Shown piece by piece: positions 38,114-46,962 of a DNA stretch of 64,000 bases. The translations under genes and the position numbers were made by a program. The stretch is from contig NZ_LRUC01000010.1 in the NCBI RefSeq assembly GCF_001550095.1, positions 1-64,000 on the forward strand, read 5' to 3'. Position 1 is the first letter of the stretch; every line of letters starts with the position of its first letter. Under the pieces are notes generated by a model that searched no databases, had not been told where the DNA came from, and saw only the letters and a list, made by a program, of their open reading frames with translations. This DNA is from Celeribacter ethanolicus (GTDB taxonomy: Bacteria; Pseudomonadota; Alphaproteobacteria; Rhodobacterales; Rhodobacteraceae).

Positions 38114-38138
38114 CCCGAGTATTTGCAGCAGCAAAGGA
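38114..38138 (-). repeat. CAAATACTC 3'-end element after ccmH
   Basis: The minus strand reads GTTTCCTTTGCTG then CTGCAAATACTCG between the ccmH stop codon and its terminator. It is almost the same as the trpD and purL copies (GTTTCCTTTGCTG plus CAAA-TnCTCA). Confidence 0.65.
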
Positions 38139-38154
38139 AACGCAAAGCGGTGCG

Positions 38155-38607
38155 TCACTCCTGCATCAGGCTCTCAAGCCGGGTCTTTTCCTCGTCGGTC
38201 AGTTCCGGGACGACCTCGCTCTCCTGCCCCCGGCGGCGGATGAAGGAAATGCCGATGCCAAGCGCGAGGATCAGCATCACCGGCCCCGCGATCCAGAGCA
38301 CCTTGTTGGCGCCATTCATCGTCGGTTTCAGCAGCACGAATTCGCCGTAGCGGTCGACCACATAGTCCACCACCTCATCGTTCGTATCCCCCGCGACGAG
38401 ACGTTCACGCACCAGAAGCCGCAGGTCTTTGGCGAGCGTGGCGTTCGATTCGTCGATATTCTCGTTGCGGCAGACGAGGCAGCGCAGACCTTGGGAAATA
38501 TCGCGCGCACGGGCCTCCATCGCCGGGTCCGGCAGCACCTCGTCGGGCTGCACGGCCAAAACCGGCGTGGCGATCAGAAGTGCGAGGGCAAGAAGCAGAC
38601 GTTTCAT
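38155..38607 (-). CDS. ccmH: Cytochrome c-type biogenesis protein CcmH (CycL)
   Basis: A 150-residue thiol-disulfide protein that reduces the cysteines of apocytochrome c before haem attachment. It has a signal peptide (residues 1-18), the redox motif LRCLVCRN (about residues 41-48), the helical domain NATLAKDLRLLVRERL and a C-terminal membrane helix (about 104-123). Four bases of its start overlap the ccmF stop codon (ATGA), so it is coupled to ccmF. No CcmI-type extension is present. Confidence 0.95.
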   Translation of the reverse strand: MKRLLLALALLIATPVLAVQPDEVLPDPAMEARARDISQGLRCLVCRNENIDESNATLAKDLRLLVRERLVAGDTNDEVVDYVVDRYGEFVLLKPTMNGANKVLWIAGPVMLILALGIGISFIRRRGQESEVVPELTDEEKTRLESLMQE

Positions 38608-40574
38608 TCGGCGGGCACTCCCTTCGCTGCGCCATGGGCTTTGCGCGCGCCGACGCCGACGCGGTAGCGACGATCCGTGAGCGACAGCAGCCCACCGAAG
38701 GCCATGATGATCGTGCCGCCCCAGATCCAGTTGGCGAGCGGCTTGATATAGGTGCGCACCGCCCAGCCGCCATTCGACTGCACATCGCCGATCACCAGAT
38801 AGACGTCACGCAGAAACCCGTTGTCGATGCCCGCTTCGGTCGTGGGCATCTGCGCCACCGGGTAGTTGCGTTTCTCCGGGTGGAGCGTCGCGACCTTCTT
38901 GTCGCCCTCGAACACCGACATGGTCGCCATGGTGGTGATATAGTTCGGCCCCTGCGCCCGCTCGACCTTTTCGAGCGCGATGGTATAGCCCGCCACCTCG
39001 AAGGTCTCGCCGACCTGCACCACGCGGATGTCTTCGACCGTCCACGCCGTCAGCCCGGCGATCCCCGCCATGGTGATGCCAAGCCCGCCATGAGCCAGCA
39101 GACGCCCCCAATCGGCCCGCGGCAGACGGGTGAGACGACCGAGATTAACGGTCTTGCCGGTGCGCAGCAAAAGATCCTGCACCGCCCCCGCCAGAAGCCA
39201 TGTGCCAAGCGCGATGCCGACCGGACCCAAGAGCGTTTTCTCTGTCTGGATCGACCAGATCAGGCCAAGAACGGCGAAGGCGAGGACCATCGAGGGGATG
39301 AGTTTTTTCACGGTCGCCCCCATCCGCGCGCGTTTCCACGGCAGGATCGCCCCGATCGGCAAAAGGATCGCCAGAGCGACGAAAAACGGCGTAAAGGCGG
39401 CGTTGAAGAACGGCGCGCCGACGGAGAGTTTACGGCCCCAGAAGGCTTCTGCGATGAGCGGCCAGATCGTGCCGATGAAGACGACGAAGGACGACACCGC
39501 CAGCAGGATGTTGTTGATCACCAAGGCGCTTTCGCGGGAGACCAGTGAGAACACGCCCTTGGCCTGCATCGCATTGGCACGAATCGTGAAAAGCAGAAGC
39601 GCGCCGCCCATGAAGATCGCGAGGATCAAAAGAATGAACACGCCGCGCTCCGGATCGTTGGCAAAAGCATGGACGGAGGTGATCACCCCCGAACGCACGA
39701 GGAACGTCCCGATGAGCGAAAAGCCAAAGGCCATGATCGCCAGAAGGATGGTCCAGCTTTTCAGCGTCTCGCGTTTCTCGACGACGATGGCGGAGTGCAG
39801 CAAAGCGGCGGCAAAAAGCCATGGCATCAGCGAGGCATTCTCCACCGGGTCCCAGAACCAGAATCCACCCCAGCCAAGCTCGTAATAGGCCCACCAGGAG
39901 CCGAGCCCGATACCGATTGTCAGGAACACCCAGGCGGCCAAAGTCCACGGCCGGACCCAGCGGCCCCATGCGGCATCGACACGGCCTTCGAGCAGGGCGG
40001 CGACGGCGAAGGAGAAGGTCATGGAGAGGCCGACATAACCGAGATAGAGAAACGGCGGGTGAAAGGCGAGGCCGGGGTCTTGCAACAGCGGATTGAGATC
40101 GTCGCCGTTCATCGGCGGCATGGCGAGGCGCAGGAACGGGTTCGAGGTAAAGAGGATGAAGGCCAGGAACGCGACGCCGATCGAGCCCTGAACGCCGATC
40201 ACCCGCGCCCGCAGTGTTGCGGGAAGATTGCCGCCAAACAGCGCCGCCGCCCCGCCGAACAGAGCAAGGATCAACACCCAGAGGAGCATCGAGCCCTCGT
40301 GGTTCCCCCAGACGCCCGAGACCTTGTAAAGCATCGGTTTGAGCGTGTGCGAGTTCTCGACCACCACCTTGAGCGAAAAGTCCGAGGTGACGAAGGCATA
40401 GGTCAGCGCGCCGAAGGAAAAGGCGATCAGCACAAGCTGGATCATCGCCGCCGGTTCGCCCACGGCCATCATGGCGCGGTTGCCGCTCTGCGCGCCCCAA
40501 AGCGGCAGGACGGTCTGCGCCAGAGCCACGAAAAAGGCCATGACGAGGGCAAAATGTCCGAGTTCTACAAGCAT
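38604..40574 (-). CDS. ccmF: Cytochrome c haem lyase subunit CcmF
   Basis: A 656-residue inner-membrane protein with about fifteen helices, the core of the System I haem lyase. The haem-handling tryptophan-rich WWD domain reads GSWWAYYELGWGGFWFWDP (split across about residues 233-251), and periplasmic histidines are conserved (GNHEGSMLLW near residue 85). I chose the ATG at 40574 with GGGAGG upstream; an in-frame ATG at 40691 would add 39 polar residues. It overlaps ccmH. In this genome the lysis cassette lies between this gene and ccmE. Confidence 0.95.
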   Translation of the reverse strand: MLVELGHFALVMAFFVALAQTVLPLWGAQSGNRAMMAVGEPAAMIQLVLIAFSFGALTYAFVTSDFSLKVVVENSHTLKPMLYKVSGVWGNHEGSMLLWVLILALFGGAAALFGGNLPATLRARVIGVQGSIGVAFLAFILFTSNPFLRLAMPPMNGDDLNPLLQDPGLAFHPPFLYLGYVGLSMTFSFAVAALLEGRVDAAWGRWVRPWTLAAWVFLTIGIGLGSWWAYYELGWGGFWFWDPVENASLMPWLFAAALLHSAIVVEKRETLKSWTILLAIMAFGFSLIGTFLVRSGVITSVHAFANDPERGVFILLILAIFMGGALLLFTIRANAMQAKGVFSLVSRESALVINNILLAVSSFVVFIGTIWPLIAEAFWGRKLSVGAPFFNAAFTPFFVALAILLPIGAILPWKRARMGATVKKLIPSMVLAFAVLGLIWSIQTEKTLLGPVGIALGTWLLAGAVQDLLLRTGKTVNLGRLTRLPRADWGRLLAHGGLGITMAGIAGLTAWTVEDIRVVQVGETFEVAGYTIALEKVERAQGPNYITTMATMSVFEGDKKVATLHPEKRNYPVAQMPTTEAGIDNGFLRDVYLVIGDVQSNGGWAVRTYIKPLANWIWGGTIIMAFGGLLSLTDRRYRVGVGARKAHGAAKGVPAE

Positions 40575-40695
40575 AGGCGCCTCCCTTTTGTCCGGTTTTA
40601 CCCGCTCGCGGGCCGTCCGCCAATGGGCTGCGCGCGCGTGTCGCAAGGAAATGAAGGCCGGGGCACCGGGCCGTTCCCATCGCTCTGCCATAAAG

Positions 40696-40719
40696 AAAGG
40701 GGCCGCCCCCGGCCCCTTT
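40696..40719 (-). terminator. Terminator after the lysis cassette
   Basis: AAAGGGGCC and GGCCCCTTT form a 9-bp stem with a 6-nt loop, followed on the minus strand by TTTCTTTA. It separates the lysis cassette from ccmF. The rest of 40575-40746 holds only the ccmF promoter region. Confidence 0.8.
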
Positions 40720-40746
40720 CGCGTCCCTTCCCACCAACTTTTGCCC

Positions 40747-41181
40747 TCAGAGGATCAAAAGCACCCCGAAAGAGACGATCACCGCGCCGAACACCGGCCA
40801 GAGGAATTTGAGGCCCGAAAGCCCGAAGGTCCCCTGTATCACCGAAAAGTGAAGCACCGCGCCGGAGATCAGGAGCGACAGGAACAGAAACAGCGCCGCC
40901 GCCTCGATCCCCGCCACAGGGCCACAGAGCGGGCTTTGCAGGACCTGCATCGCCCACCACCAGCCGGTGGTCAGACCCGATCCGGCCCAGCTCAAAGACA
41001 TGCCCAGCGCCAGAGGCGTGGCCCGCACCTGCCAGAGCCACAGAAACGTGCCGGAGATCATCAGCGCCATCAACGCGATGGCCCCGAAGCTCAGCACAAG
41101 CGCCTCCGCCACACCGAACATCGCCACCGCAACCGCCAAAACGCCCAGCACGACGCCATAGAGAGTAAGAACCTGTTTCAT
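40747..41181 (-). CDS. Small membrane protein at the end of the lysis cassette
   Basis: A 144-residue protein with four strongly hydrophobic helices (about residues 5-25, 28-48, 83-108 and 118-143) and few charged residues. I do not recognise a family. AAGGAGA lies upstream of the ATG at 41181. Its ATG overlaps the TGA of a 48-aa gene (ATGA), which places it as the last gene of the endolysin-holin operon. It could be an additional holin-like or accessory membrane protein, or an unrelated passenger; the overlap is the only evidence. Confidence 0.72.
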   Translation of the reverse strand: MKQVLTLYGVVLGVLAVAVAMFGVAEALVLSFGAIALMALMISGTFLWLWQVRATPLALGMSLSWAGSGLTTGWWWAMQVLQSPLCGPVAGIEAAALFLFLSLLISGAVLHFSVIQGTFGLSGLKFLWPVFGAVIVSFGVLLIL

Positions 41182-41324
41182 TGCTTCAACATCTCCTTCA
41201 CGACGGCGTCGAGCGCATCCGCCGCTTCCCGGTTCCGTCTCAGCGCCGCGGTCAGGGCCTCGCCCAGCCATAGCTCCCGCAACGCCGCTTTCATCCTGTC
41301 GCAACGCATCCCGAACCTCCGCAT
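41178..41324 (-). CDS. 48-residue protein in the lysis cassette
   Basis: A short ORF encoding 48 residues (MRRFGMRCDRMKAALRE... ending EMLKQ), basic and predicted mostly helical. It has a strong GAGGAGG ribosome site, its ATG shares one base with the TGA of the 60-aa gene upstream (TGATG), and its TGA overlaps the ATG of the downstream 144-aa gene (ATGA). Precise coupling on both sides argues that it is real despite its size. The function is unknown; it is a good candidate for a small accessory or spanin-like factor, though no signal peptide is visible. Confidence 0.62.
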   Translation of the reverse strand: MRRFGMRCDRMKAALRELWLGEALTAALRRNREAADALDAVVKEMLKQ

Positions 41325-41506
41325 CACGATCCTCCTCGGGGCAGACGCTCCCGGATCATCGTCGTCATCTCGATCAGGATCTGCGTGTTCTTATCCAGAA
41401 CCCGCCGCGTCGCCTGATCCTTTTGCAGGTCGCGATAGAGCAGAAAAAACACCATGAGCACCCAGGGCCCGTGTTCAGCCAAAGCGCCAATCAGAGCCTC
41501 ACTCAT
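41324..41506 (-). CDS. 60-residue membrane protein in the lysis cassette
   Basis: A 60-residue protein with one hydrophobic helix (about residues 4-24, ALIGALAEHGPWVLMVFFLL) followed by a helical, charged tail (DLQKDQATRRVLDKNTQILI). GGAGGGAGGGACGTG precedes the ATG at 41506. The first 8 bases overlap the end of the holin gene and its stop shares a base with the start of the 48-aa gene. Single-helix proteins of this layout next to holins can be anti-holins or pinholin-like partners; that role is an inference. Confidence 0.72.
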   Translation of the reverse strand: MSEALIGALAEHGPWVLMVFFLLYRDLQKDQATRRVLDKNTQILIEMTTMIRERLPRGGS

Positions 41507-42098
41507 CACGTCCCTCCCTCCAGGCCGCAAGCGCAGGGTTCGGCGCCTCGGCACCCGGCACATCGACCTGAGCCTCCACGTCTGTGGCAGCCCATCCCGA
41601 GCCGGACGCAAGCCCCTGCCCCTGCGCGCCCGCATCGAGCGCCCGCAACGCGGCGATATTGGCCTGCACCACCGGGGCCTGCGCCATGGTCGAGGCGACA
41701 GAGCGTTGGAATTCCTGCGATTTCACCTGGTAACGCGCGCCGAAATAGAAGGACACGATGGTGCCCAACAGCCACCACAGAGGCTCCGGCACAAGCGCGA
41801 TCCCCTGCATCCGCGAGGCAAACCAGATCGGATCGACCATGGCCGAGACGCAAAGCCCGATGGTGCCAAAAGCCATCAGCGGGCGCGGCACCCGGTTCAA
41901 GGCATCCATGAACCGGTCGAAATAGCCGGTGCGCGCCGTCGCGAATTCGCCCGCGAATTGCTGCATCGCCGCCGCGCGATAACCCGCTTCCCGCGCGCCG
42001 GCGTTTTCCTTGTTCTCAAAGAACACTTCGGCCGTGTCCTTCACCACATTGCGCCCGTCGCCGAACAGCGCGTCAAAAATCCGCCCAATCAGCCCCAT
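41499..42098 (-). CDS. Holin family protein (3TM type, GTA-associated)
   Basis: A 199-residue protein with an N-terminal amphipathic segment (GLIGRIFDALFGDGRNVV), a cytoplasmic helix and two to three hydrophobic helices (about residues 72-92 and 100-122), then a polar, Ala-rich tail. This matches the holin family that accompanies the GTA endolysin in Rhodobacteraceae. It should permeabilise the inner membrane so the muramidase can reach the wall. It overlaps the endolysin gene by 10 bases. Confidence 0.82.
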   Translation of the reverse strand: MGLIGRIFDALFGDGRNVVKDTAEVFFENKENAGAREAGYRAAAMQQFAGEFATARTGYFDRFMDALNRVPRPLMAFGTIGLCVSAMVDPIWFASRMQGIALVPEPLWWLLGTIVSFYFGARYQVKSQEFQRSVASTMAQAPVVQANIAALRALDAGAQGQGLASGSGWAATDVEAQVDVPGAEAPNPALAAWREGRDE

Positions 42099-42700
42099 GC
42101 CGCCACCCGCGCGGCATGCTCGGCCTCCGTCAGGTGATAGCGCGAGGAAATGAACTCTTCGGCGCGGGTGATCCAGCCGCCTTTGCCGCCATCCCGGCGT
42201 TTGGCATATTTGCGCGATCCCGGACGGCGATCCGCCAGCGCGTAATAGTAGTTGCGCCGGGCGATGCCGTAAGCGTCCGCAAGGTAATTCGGCGCCAGAG
42301 ACTGGGCGATAAACGCCGCCTCGATGGTCTGCGGCCCGACCGCCCCGTCGATGGCGATGCGCTGACCCATGTCATTAAGAAGCCTCTGCAAAATCCGCAC
42401 CGCATTGGCGCCCGCGTTGACATACATGTCGAACACGCTGGCTTGCAGCACTGGCGGCAATTCGTCGATCCGCGGTCCGTGAAAGTAATATTCGACAAAG
42501 ATGTCCCGCGCCTTGTCGCGCGTCAGCCGTTTGACATCGGTCTCGCTCACCCGTCCGTTGCCATCGAGATCAAGCCCGATCCGCTGCATCGTACCAAGCG
42601 TCACCCCGTATTTCGTCGCCCCGCCCGGATCGTCGGGGTCGTTGACGTAGCCACCCTCGCGGGCGACGATTTCCATCGCGATTTGCTGTACTGTTTTCAT
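42089..42700 (-). CDS. Holin-associated N-acetylmuramidase (GTA-type endolysin)
   Basis: A 203-residue soluble enzyme of the glycoside hydrolase 108 type with a C-terminal peptidoglycan-binding helical part. The catalytic glutamate region is EIVAREGGYVNDPDDPGGATKYGVTL (shown here in family order: E near residue 12, then GGYVNDPDDPGG and TKYGVT). QRIAIDGAVGPQT matches a peptidoglycan-binding repeat. No signal peptide is present, in line with export through the holin. In R. capsulatus the equivalent endolysin/holin pair releases gene-transfer-agent particles. I chose the ATG at 42700 with GAGG upstream. Confidence 0.87.
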   Translation of the reverse strand: MKTVQQIAMEIVAREGGYVNDPDDPGGATKYGVTLGTMQRIGLDLDGNGRVSETDVKRLTRDKARDIFVEYYFHGPRIDELPPVLQASVFDMYVNAGANAVRILQRLLNDMGQRIAIDGAVGPQTIEAAFIAQSLAPNYLADAYGIARRNYYYALADRRPGSRKYAKRRDGGKGGWITRAEEFISSRYHLTEAEHAARVAAWG

Positions 42701-42781
42701 CTGCCTCAATCCCACCAAATTGATGAGTTGAGGCTCGCGCAAAAAGGTTAACGCAGCCGGAGTTGGGCGTTCGGACAGCCT

Positions 42782-42807
42782 TTTAAAGGCAATTAACCGC
42801 CTTTAAA
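42782..42807. promoter_or_regulatory. Inverted repeat with three TTAA units upstream of the lysis cassette
   Basis: TTTAAAGGC and GCCTTTAAA are perfect 9-bp inverted repeats around AATTAACC. The same stretch contains TTAA three times at 10-bp intervals. It is about 80-105 bases before the endolysin start. CtrA sites are TTAA-N7-TTAA, so the spacing is one base short; CtrA and related factors are known to control GTA lysis genes, which makes the location suggestive. Confidence 0.45.
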
Positions 42808-42848
42808 CGCGGGAGAAAAAGCCGCGCATCGTGAAGAGATTGCAGTTC

Positions 42849-43451
42849 TCACTCGCTCTCTTTGCGCGCTTTCTGTTTGGCCTCAAACTTCTCCCAAACC
42901 TGCATCCGCCCCTTTTGACGCGCATCCGCAAGCCAGAGCTTTTGACGAACATCCGGCAGCTCCATGGATCTGTATGCTCCCCCTGAGAATTTCGCCCAGT
43001 CGATTGCGAGGCCCTGCTTGACCATCTCAGCCGACAAGTCCCGCCCATCGGGCAAGTAACACCGCGCAACCGTGCGGCCATGAGTGTCCACATCCGTCAC
43101 CTCGGCGCGTATGGACTGACCTTTGCAAAGCTTAACCAAGGCCCATTTCGCTTTTTTGCCATAAGGATGGTTAAGCTCCGGCGCATCGACACCAAAGAGA
43201 CGGATTTGGGTCTTGGCGATGGTCAGCGTATCGCCATCGACGACATAAGCGGTGCCCCGCAAGACGGGCTTTTCCAAAGCCTCTCTGGCCGTTTTTTCAT
43301 TGAAGGGTGCAGGCTTCGGTGTTGGCCGATAGAGCGGCTTAGGCTCTGCCGGTTTAAACGCGCGACGCACGGCACGCCTCGCCTCTTTCCTGGCATTGCG
43401 AATGAAAAGACCGCCAATGACGATGGCCACGGCAAAAAGAAATTCAAACAT
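42849..43451 (-). CDS. Membrane-anchored thermonuclease (SNase) family protein
   Basis: A 200-residue protein with an N-terminal membrane helix (about residues 3-18), a basic Pro-rich linker and a staphylococcal-nuclease-like domain (about 65-180). The calcium and catalytic residues of the family are present: VVDGDTLTI, IRLFGVDAPEL (Arg and Glu) and GRTVARC (second Arg). It should cut DNA or RNA at the outer face of the membrane. It lies upstream of the lysis cassette on the same strand, separated by 148 bases, and downstream of a terminator that ends ccmE transcription. Confidence 0.87.
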   Translation of the reverse strand: MFEFLFAVAIVIGGLFIRNARKEARRAVRRAFKPAEPKPLYRPTPKPAPFNEKTAREALEKPVLRGTAYVVDGDTLTIAKTQIRLFGVDAPELNHPYGKKAKWALVKLCKGQSIRAEVTDVDTHGRTVARCYLPDGRDLSAEMVKQGLAIDWAKFSGGAYRSMELPDVRQKLWLADARQKGRMQVWEKFEAKQKARKESE

Positions 43452-43504
43452 GCTTCATTCCCCCCGGAATAGCGGGAATTGAAGGGGAGATTTTTTAAGA
43501 TTTC

Positions 43505-43532
43505 AAGAAAAACACTTGCTGCGCTTGCAGCA
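43505..43532 (-). terminator. Terminator after ccmE
   Basis: On the minus strand TGCTGC-aagc-GCAGCA is followed by TGTTTTTCTT. It would end the argC-ccmE transcript before the thermonuclease gene. Confidence 0.55.
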
Positions 43533-43545
43533 GCAGAACAGAGGC

Positions 43546-43998
43546 TCAGCTCTCCGGCTCTTTATAGACCCCGGTCTCTTTCAGCGAGTCCATCACCTCT
43601 TTCGGCATATAGGTCTCGTCGTGTTTCGCCAGAATCTCGGTCGCCACAAAGGTGCCGCCGACCATCGACCCGGTGCCGATCATGCCCTGATTTTCGCCGA
43701 AGAGATCCGGCAACACGCCCTCGAAGGTCACCGGAATGGTCTCCGCCCCGTCGGTCACGGAGAAGGTCACATGGGTACCCTCGCCGCGCACCAGAGTGCC
43801 GTCTTCGACAAGCCCGCCCAAGCGGAAAATCTCGCCCGCACGCGGCGGCTCGGCCTTCACCTTCGACGGGTCGCGGTAGAGGTTGATCCCGTCGCGCATC
43901 GCATAGCCGATCATGCCGGTGGACAGCGCCAGCGCCACGGCGGCGACGGCAAAGACCTGAATGCGGCGCGTCTTTTTAAGGTTTTTCAAACCGGCCAT
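43546..43998 (-). CDS. ccmE: Cytochrome c haem chaperone CcmE
   Basis: CcmE carries haem covalently to the CcmF/H lyase. The 150-residue protein has an N-terminal membrane anchor (about residues 13-32), an OB-fold beta barrel and the haem-binding histidine in KHDETYMP (about residue 125). GGAGGAGATCCC precedes the ATG. It follows argC with a 21-base gap. The other ccm genes of the window (ccmF, ccmH) lie 3 kb further on, beyond the lysis cassette. Confidence 0.95.
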   Translation of the reverse strand: MAGLKNLKKTRRIQVFAVAAVALALSTGMIGYAMRDGINLYRDPSKVKAEPPRAGEIFRLGGLVEDGTLVRGEGTHVTFSVTDGAETIPVTFEGVLPDLFGENQGMIGTGSMVGGTFVATEILAKHDETYMPKEVMDSLKETGVYKEPES

Positions 43999-44019
43999 GG
44001 GATCTCCTCCTCAGCTCCC

Positions 44020-45048
44020 TTACGGATACATGGGCACATTCATGAGACCCATGGTCTCATCGAGCCCCAGCATCAGGTTGGCGTTCTGAATGGCCTGACC
44101 GGACGAGCCTTTGGTCAGGTTGTCGATGGTGCCGATGACGATGGTGCGGCCCGGAATGCGGTCCTCCACCACGCCGATATGGCAGAAATTCGAGCCGCGC
44201 ACATGTTTCATCGCGGGGGCCTGGCCGAAGGGCAGCACATGGATGAAAGGCTCGTTCATATAGGCATCGGCCAGCGCATAATGCACCGCGCTCGCTTCGC
44301 CCTGCACGTAAGCCGTGGCAAGGATGCCGCGCGTCGCGGGGATCAGGTTCGGTGTGAACTGGATGCGCACATCGCGGCCCGCGATCTTGGAAAACTCCTG
44401 ATCGAACTCGCCCAGATGCCGGTGCTTGCCGCCGATGGAATAGCCGAAGGCGTTGTCTTCCAACTCGCCGTAAAGCAGGTGTTCCTTGAGCGAACGCCCG
44501 GCACCCGACACCGCCACCTTGAGATCGAGAATGATCTGGTCCAGATCAATCACCCCCGCCGCAATCAGCGGGCGCAGGATAAACTGGCCCGTCGCGGCAT
44601 TACACCCGGTCCCGGCCACCAGACGCGCGGATTTGATCTCGTCGCGGTAGAATTCCGTGAGGCCATAAACGGCCTCTTTCTGGATCTCCACGGCGGAGTG
44701 CGGCTTGCCATACCATTTTTCGTATTCGCCCGGGTCGCGCAGCCGGAAATCCGCCGACAGATCGACCACTTTGGTGGTCGGCGGCAGCTCCTTGATCACC
44801 GCTTGCGAGGTCGCATGCGGCAGCGCGCAAAACGCCAGATCGACCGTGGCGAAATCAATGTCCTCGATCTTGCACAGCGCCGGAAGATCCATGTGACGCA
44901 GGTGCGGATAGACCTCAGCCATTTCCATCCCCGCCTTGCGGTCGCCAGACAGCGCCACGATCTCCATCATCGGATGGGTCGCGATCAGGCGGACAAGTTC
45001 GGCGCCCGTATAGCCGGAAGCTCCAAGAATGGCGATTTTATAGGTCAT
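44020..45048 (-). CDS. argC: N-acetyl-gamma-glutamyl-phosphate reductase
   Basis: ArgC reduces N-acetylglutamyl phosphate in arginine synthesis. The 342-residue protein starts with the NAD(P) motif [20 protein letters not shown], has [11 protein letters not shown] and an active-site cysteine in [12 protein letters not shown] (about residue 151), and ends with the [10 protein letters not shown] and [19 protein letters not shown] blocks. The active-site sequence GTGCNAATG is not the common PGCYPT form, but the rest is clear. It sits upstream of ccmE in one operon. Confidence 0.94.
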   Translation of the reverse strand: MTYKIAILGASGYTGAELVRLIATHPMMEIVALSGDRKAGMEMAEVYPHLRHMDLPALCKIEDIDFATVDLAFCALPHATSQAVIKELPPTTKVVDLSADFRLRDPGEYEKWYGKPHSAVEIQKEAVYGLTEFYRDEIKSARLVAGTGCNAATGQFILRPLIAAGVIDLDQIILDLKVAVSGAGRSLKEHLLYGELEDNAFGYSIGGKHRHLGEFDQEFSKIAGRDVRIQFTPNLIPATRGILATAYVQGEASAVHYALADAYMNEPFIHVLPFGQAPAMKHVRGSNFCHIGVVEDRIPGRTIVIGTIDNLTKGSSGQAIQNANLMLGLDETMGLMNVPMYP

Positions 45049-45176
45049 GTCGGTCGTCTCTCACATCGGCCCTGTCATGCCCTCACCAGCCGACAGGAGC
45101 CCTCAACTTAGAAGGATTCTGAATTTATCGCAATTGCGACGGGTGGGCGCAGGGCAAAGCCCCTCTCCCAAACCCG

Positions 45177-45989
45177 TCACGCCTTGGTGAACTCGACTTT
45201 TCGTCGCAGGAATTGCGTCGCGCCGCGGGCGACCTTCACCGGATCGCCCGTGGTCAGGAACATCGACTCGGTGCCCGGCCCGACCATCTGCGGATGGCGC
45301 GTCAGGTAATCGGCGAGCGACGAGGCCACCAGGTTGGCCTGGCTGAACACCTTCACATCCGCGCCCAAAGCCTCCTGAAAGGCCTCCTGCATGATCGGAT
45401 AATGGGTACAGCCCAGAATGGCCGCGTCCGGCGTCGGCATCTTGCGTTTGAGCGCATCGACATGCGACCGCACCAAAGCGTCCGCCAGGATCATGTCGCC
45501 CTCTTCGATGGCATCGACGACACCACCACAGGCCTGCGCCTCGACATCGACGCCAATCGCCCGAAACGCCAGCTCACGCTGAAACGCGCGGGATGCCACG
45601 GTGGCGGGAGTCGCAAAAAGCGCCACGTGTTTCACCTCGACCTCGCGCGGTGGCGAGTTGTCGCCCCATTGCCGTTCGGTCAAAGCCTCGATCAGCGGCA
45701 CGAAAACGCCCAACACCCGCTTGTCGCGGGGAATCCAGCTTTCCTGCATCCGTCTGAGCGCCGCCGCCGAGGCCGTGTTGCAGGCGAGGATCACAAGATC
45801 GCAGCCCGCCTCCCAGAGACGTTCCACCGCCGTCGTCGTCAGGTTGTAAATGTCATCGGCGGTGCGCACCCCGTAAGGCGCATGCGCATTGTCGCCGAAA
45901 TAGACAAAGGGCACATCGGGAAGCCGCTTCGACACCGCATCGAGCACCGTCAACCCGCCCAAACCACTGTCAAAAATACCGACTGCCAT
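45177..45989 (-). CDS. murI: Glutamate racemase
   Basis: Converts L- to D-glutamate for peptidoglycan. The 270-residue protein has [16 protein letters not shown], the first catalytic cysteine in LACNTASA (about residue 74) and the second in ILGCTHYP (about residue 187). I chose the ATG at 45989 with AAGGATCGG upstream; an in-frame ATG at 46061 would overlap the upstream acyltransferase gene. One base separates the acyltransferase stop codon from this start, so the two are co-translated. Confidence 0.93.
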   Translation of the reverse strand: MAVGIFDSGLGGLTVLDAVSKRLPDVPFVYFGDNAHAPYGVRTADDIYNLTTTAVERLWEAGCDLVILACNTASAAALRRMQESWIPRDKRVLGVFVPLIEALTERQWGDNSPPREVEVKHVALFATPATVASRAFQRELAFRAIGVDVEAQACGGVVDAIEEGDMILADALVRSHVDALKRKMPTPDAAILGCTHYPIMQEAFQEALGADVKVFSQANLVASSLADYLTRHPQMVGPGTESMFLTTGDPVKVARGATQFLRRKVEFTKA

Positions 45990-45990
45990 C

Positions 45991-46962
45991 TCAATACCGA
46001 TCCTTAAGGCCTCTACGGTCCTGAGTGCGGAGCCGCGCGCCATGTTTCGCTTCGAATTCAAAGCCCAGCCCGGCCTGCGCCAAAGGCTTTGACGATAGTG
46101 AATAGGTCTCGGCGCGCAGAAAATCCATAAGCTTTTTGCTGTCGCCGCGGAATTCGGCCAGCCGCTCCGGACCGATCGGATCGCCGATCGCCACCCGCAC
46201 CGGCGCGCCGAGGCTGCGACGGAATTCCCGGATCAAGAGCCCCATGCGCAGCGTCGCATGGACATGGCTCGCAAGTTGAAACAGCCGCGAATTGGCCCCG
46301 TCGAAACAAATCGGCACCACGGTTGCCCCGGATTTCGCCACCATTTTCGCGGTAAACGCCCGCCAGACCGGATCCAGCGGCGGCCCCAAAGGTGTCGCGG
46401 CAGTCGACACCGTGCCGCCCGGAAACACCCCGATACAGCCGCCCTCCCCAAGATAGCGCAGCGCCTCCTTGCGGGTCTCCAGATTGAGCGCCAGCGCCTC
46501 TTTCGTCTCGTCGAAGGAAATCGGCAGGATCACCTTGTCGAGATCCTCGGCCCGGCGGAACACCCGATGCGCCAGAATGCGAAAGTCGCCCCGCGTCAGC
46601 GACAGGATATGGCCCAGCATCAGCCCGTCGAGAATGCCGTAAGGATGATTGGCCACCACGACAAGCGGCCCCTCGGTCGGGATATTGTCCAACGCGCCGC
46701 GCGCCACTTCGAGCGTCAGCCCGTAGCGGGCCGCCATCACCGCCCAGAAATCGCCCCCCGCCGCCACATCCGCGTCGTATCCACGGGCGCGTTTCATCAG
46801 GCTGAGCCGCCCCGTGGCGTTCTCCATCACCCGGATCAGCACCCGCCCGGTGCGCGTCGCCGCCGCGCTGGCATATGAAATGTCACGGGCCACCTGGCGC
46901 GCATTCAAAGCCCGCGTGCTCAGCCCCTCCTGTGGCCCCGAATGTGGTTCCCCGATCTGCAT
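45991..46962 (-). CDS. Lysophospholipid acyltransferase (PlsC-like) family protein
   Basis: A 323-residue acyltransferase. The catalytic HX4D motif is in [10 protein letters not shown] (about residue 100) and the substrate-binding block in [13 protein letters not shown] (about 175-188). There is no strong membrane helix, so it is probably a peripheral membrane enzyme that acylates a lysolipid or ornithine-lipid precursor. I chose the ATG at 46962 with GGGAGGGG upstream. It is the first gene of an operon with murI and is divergent from the LysR regulator across 224 bases. Confidence 0.85.
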   Translation of the reverse strand: MQIGEPHSGPQEGLSTRALNARQVARDISYASAAATRTGRVLIRVMENATGRLSLMKRARGYDADVAAGGDFWAVMAARYGLTLEVARGALDNIPTEGPLVVVANHPYGILDGLMLGHILSLTRGDFRILAHRVFRRAEDLDKVILPISFDETKEALALNLETRKEALRYLGEGGCIGVFPGGTVSTAATPLGPPLDPVWRAFTAKMVAKSGATVVPICFDGANSRLFQLASHVHATLRMGLLIREFRRSLGAPVRVAIGDPIGPERLAEFRGDSKKLMDFLRAETYSLSSKPLAQAGLGFEFEAKHGARLRTQDRRGLKDRY

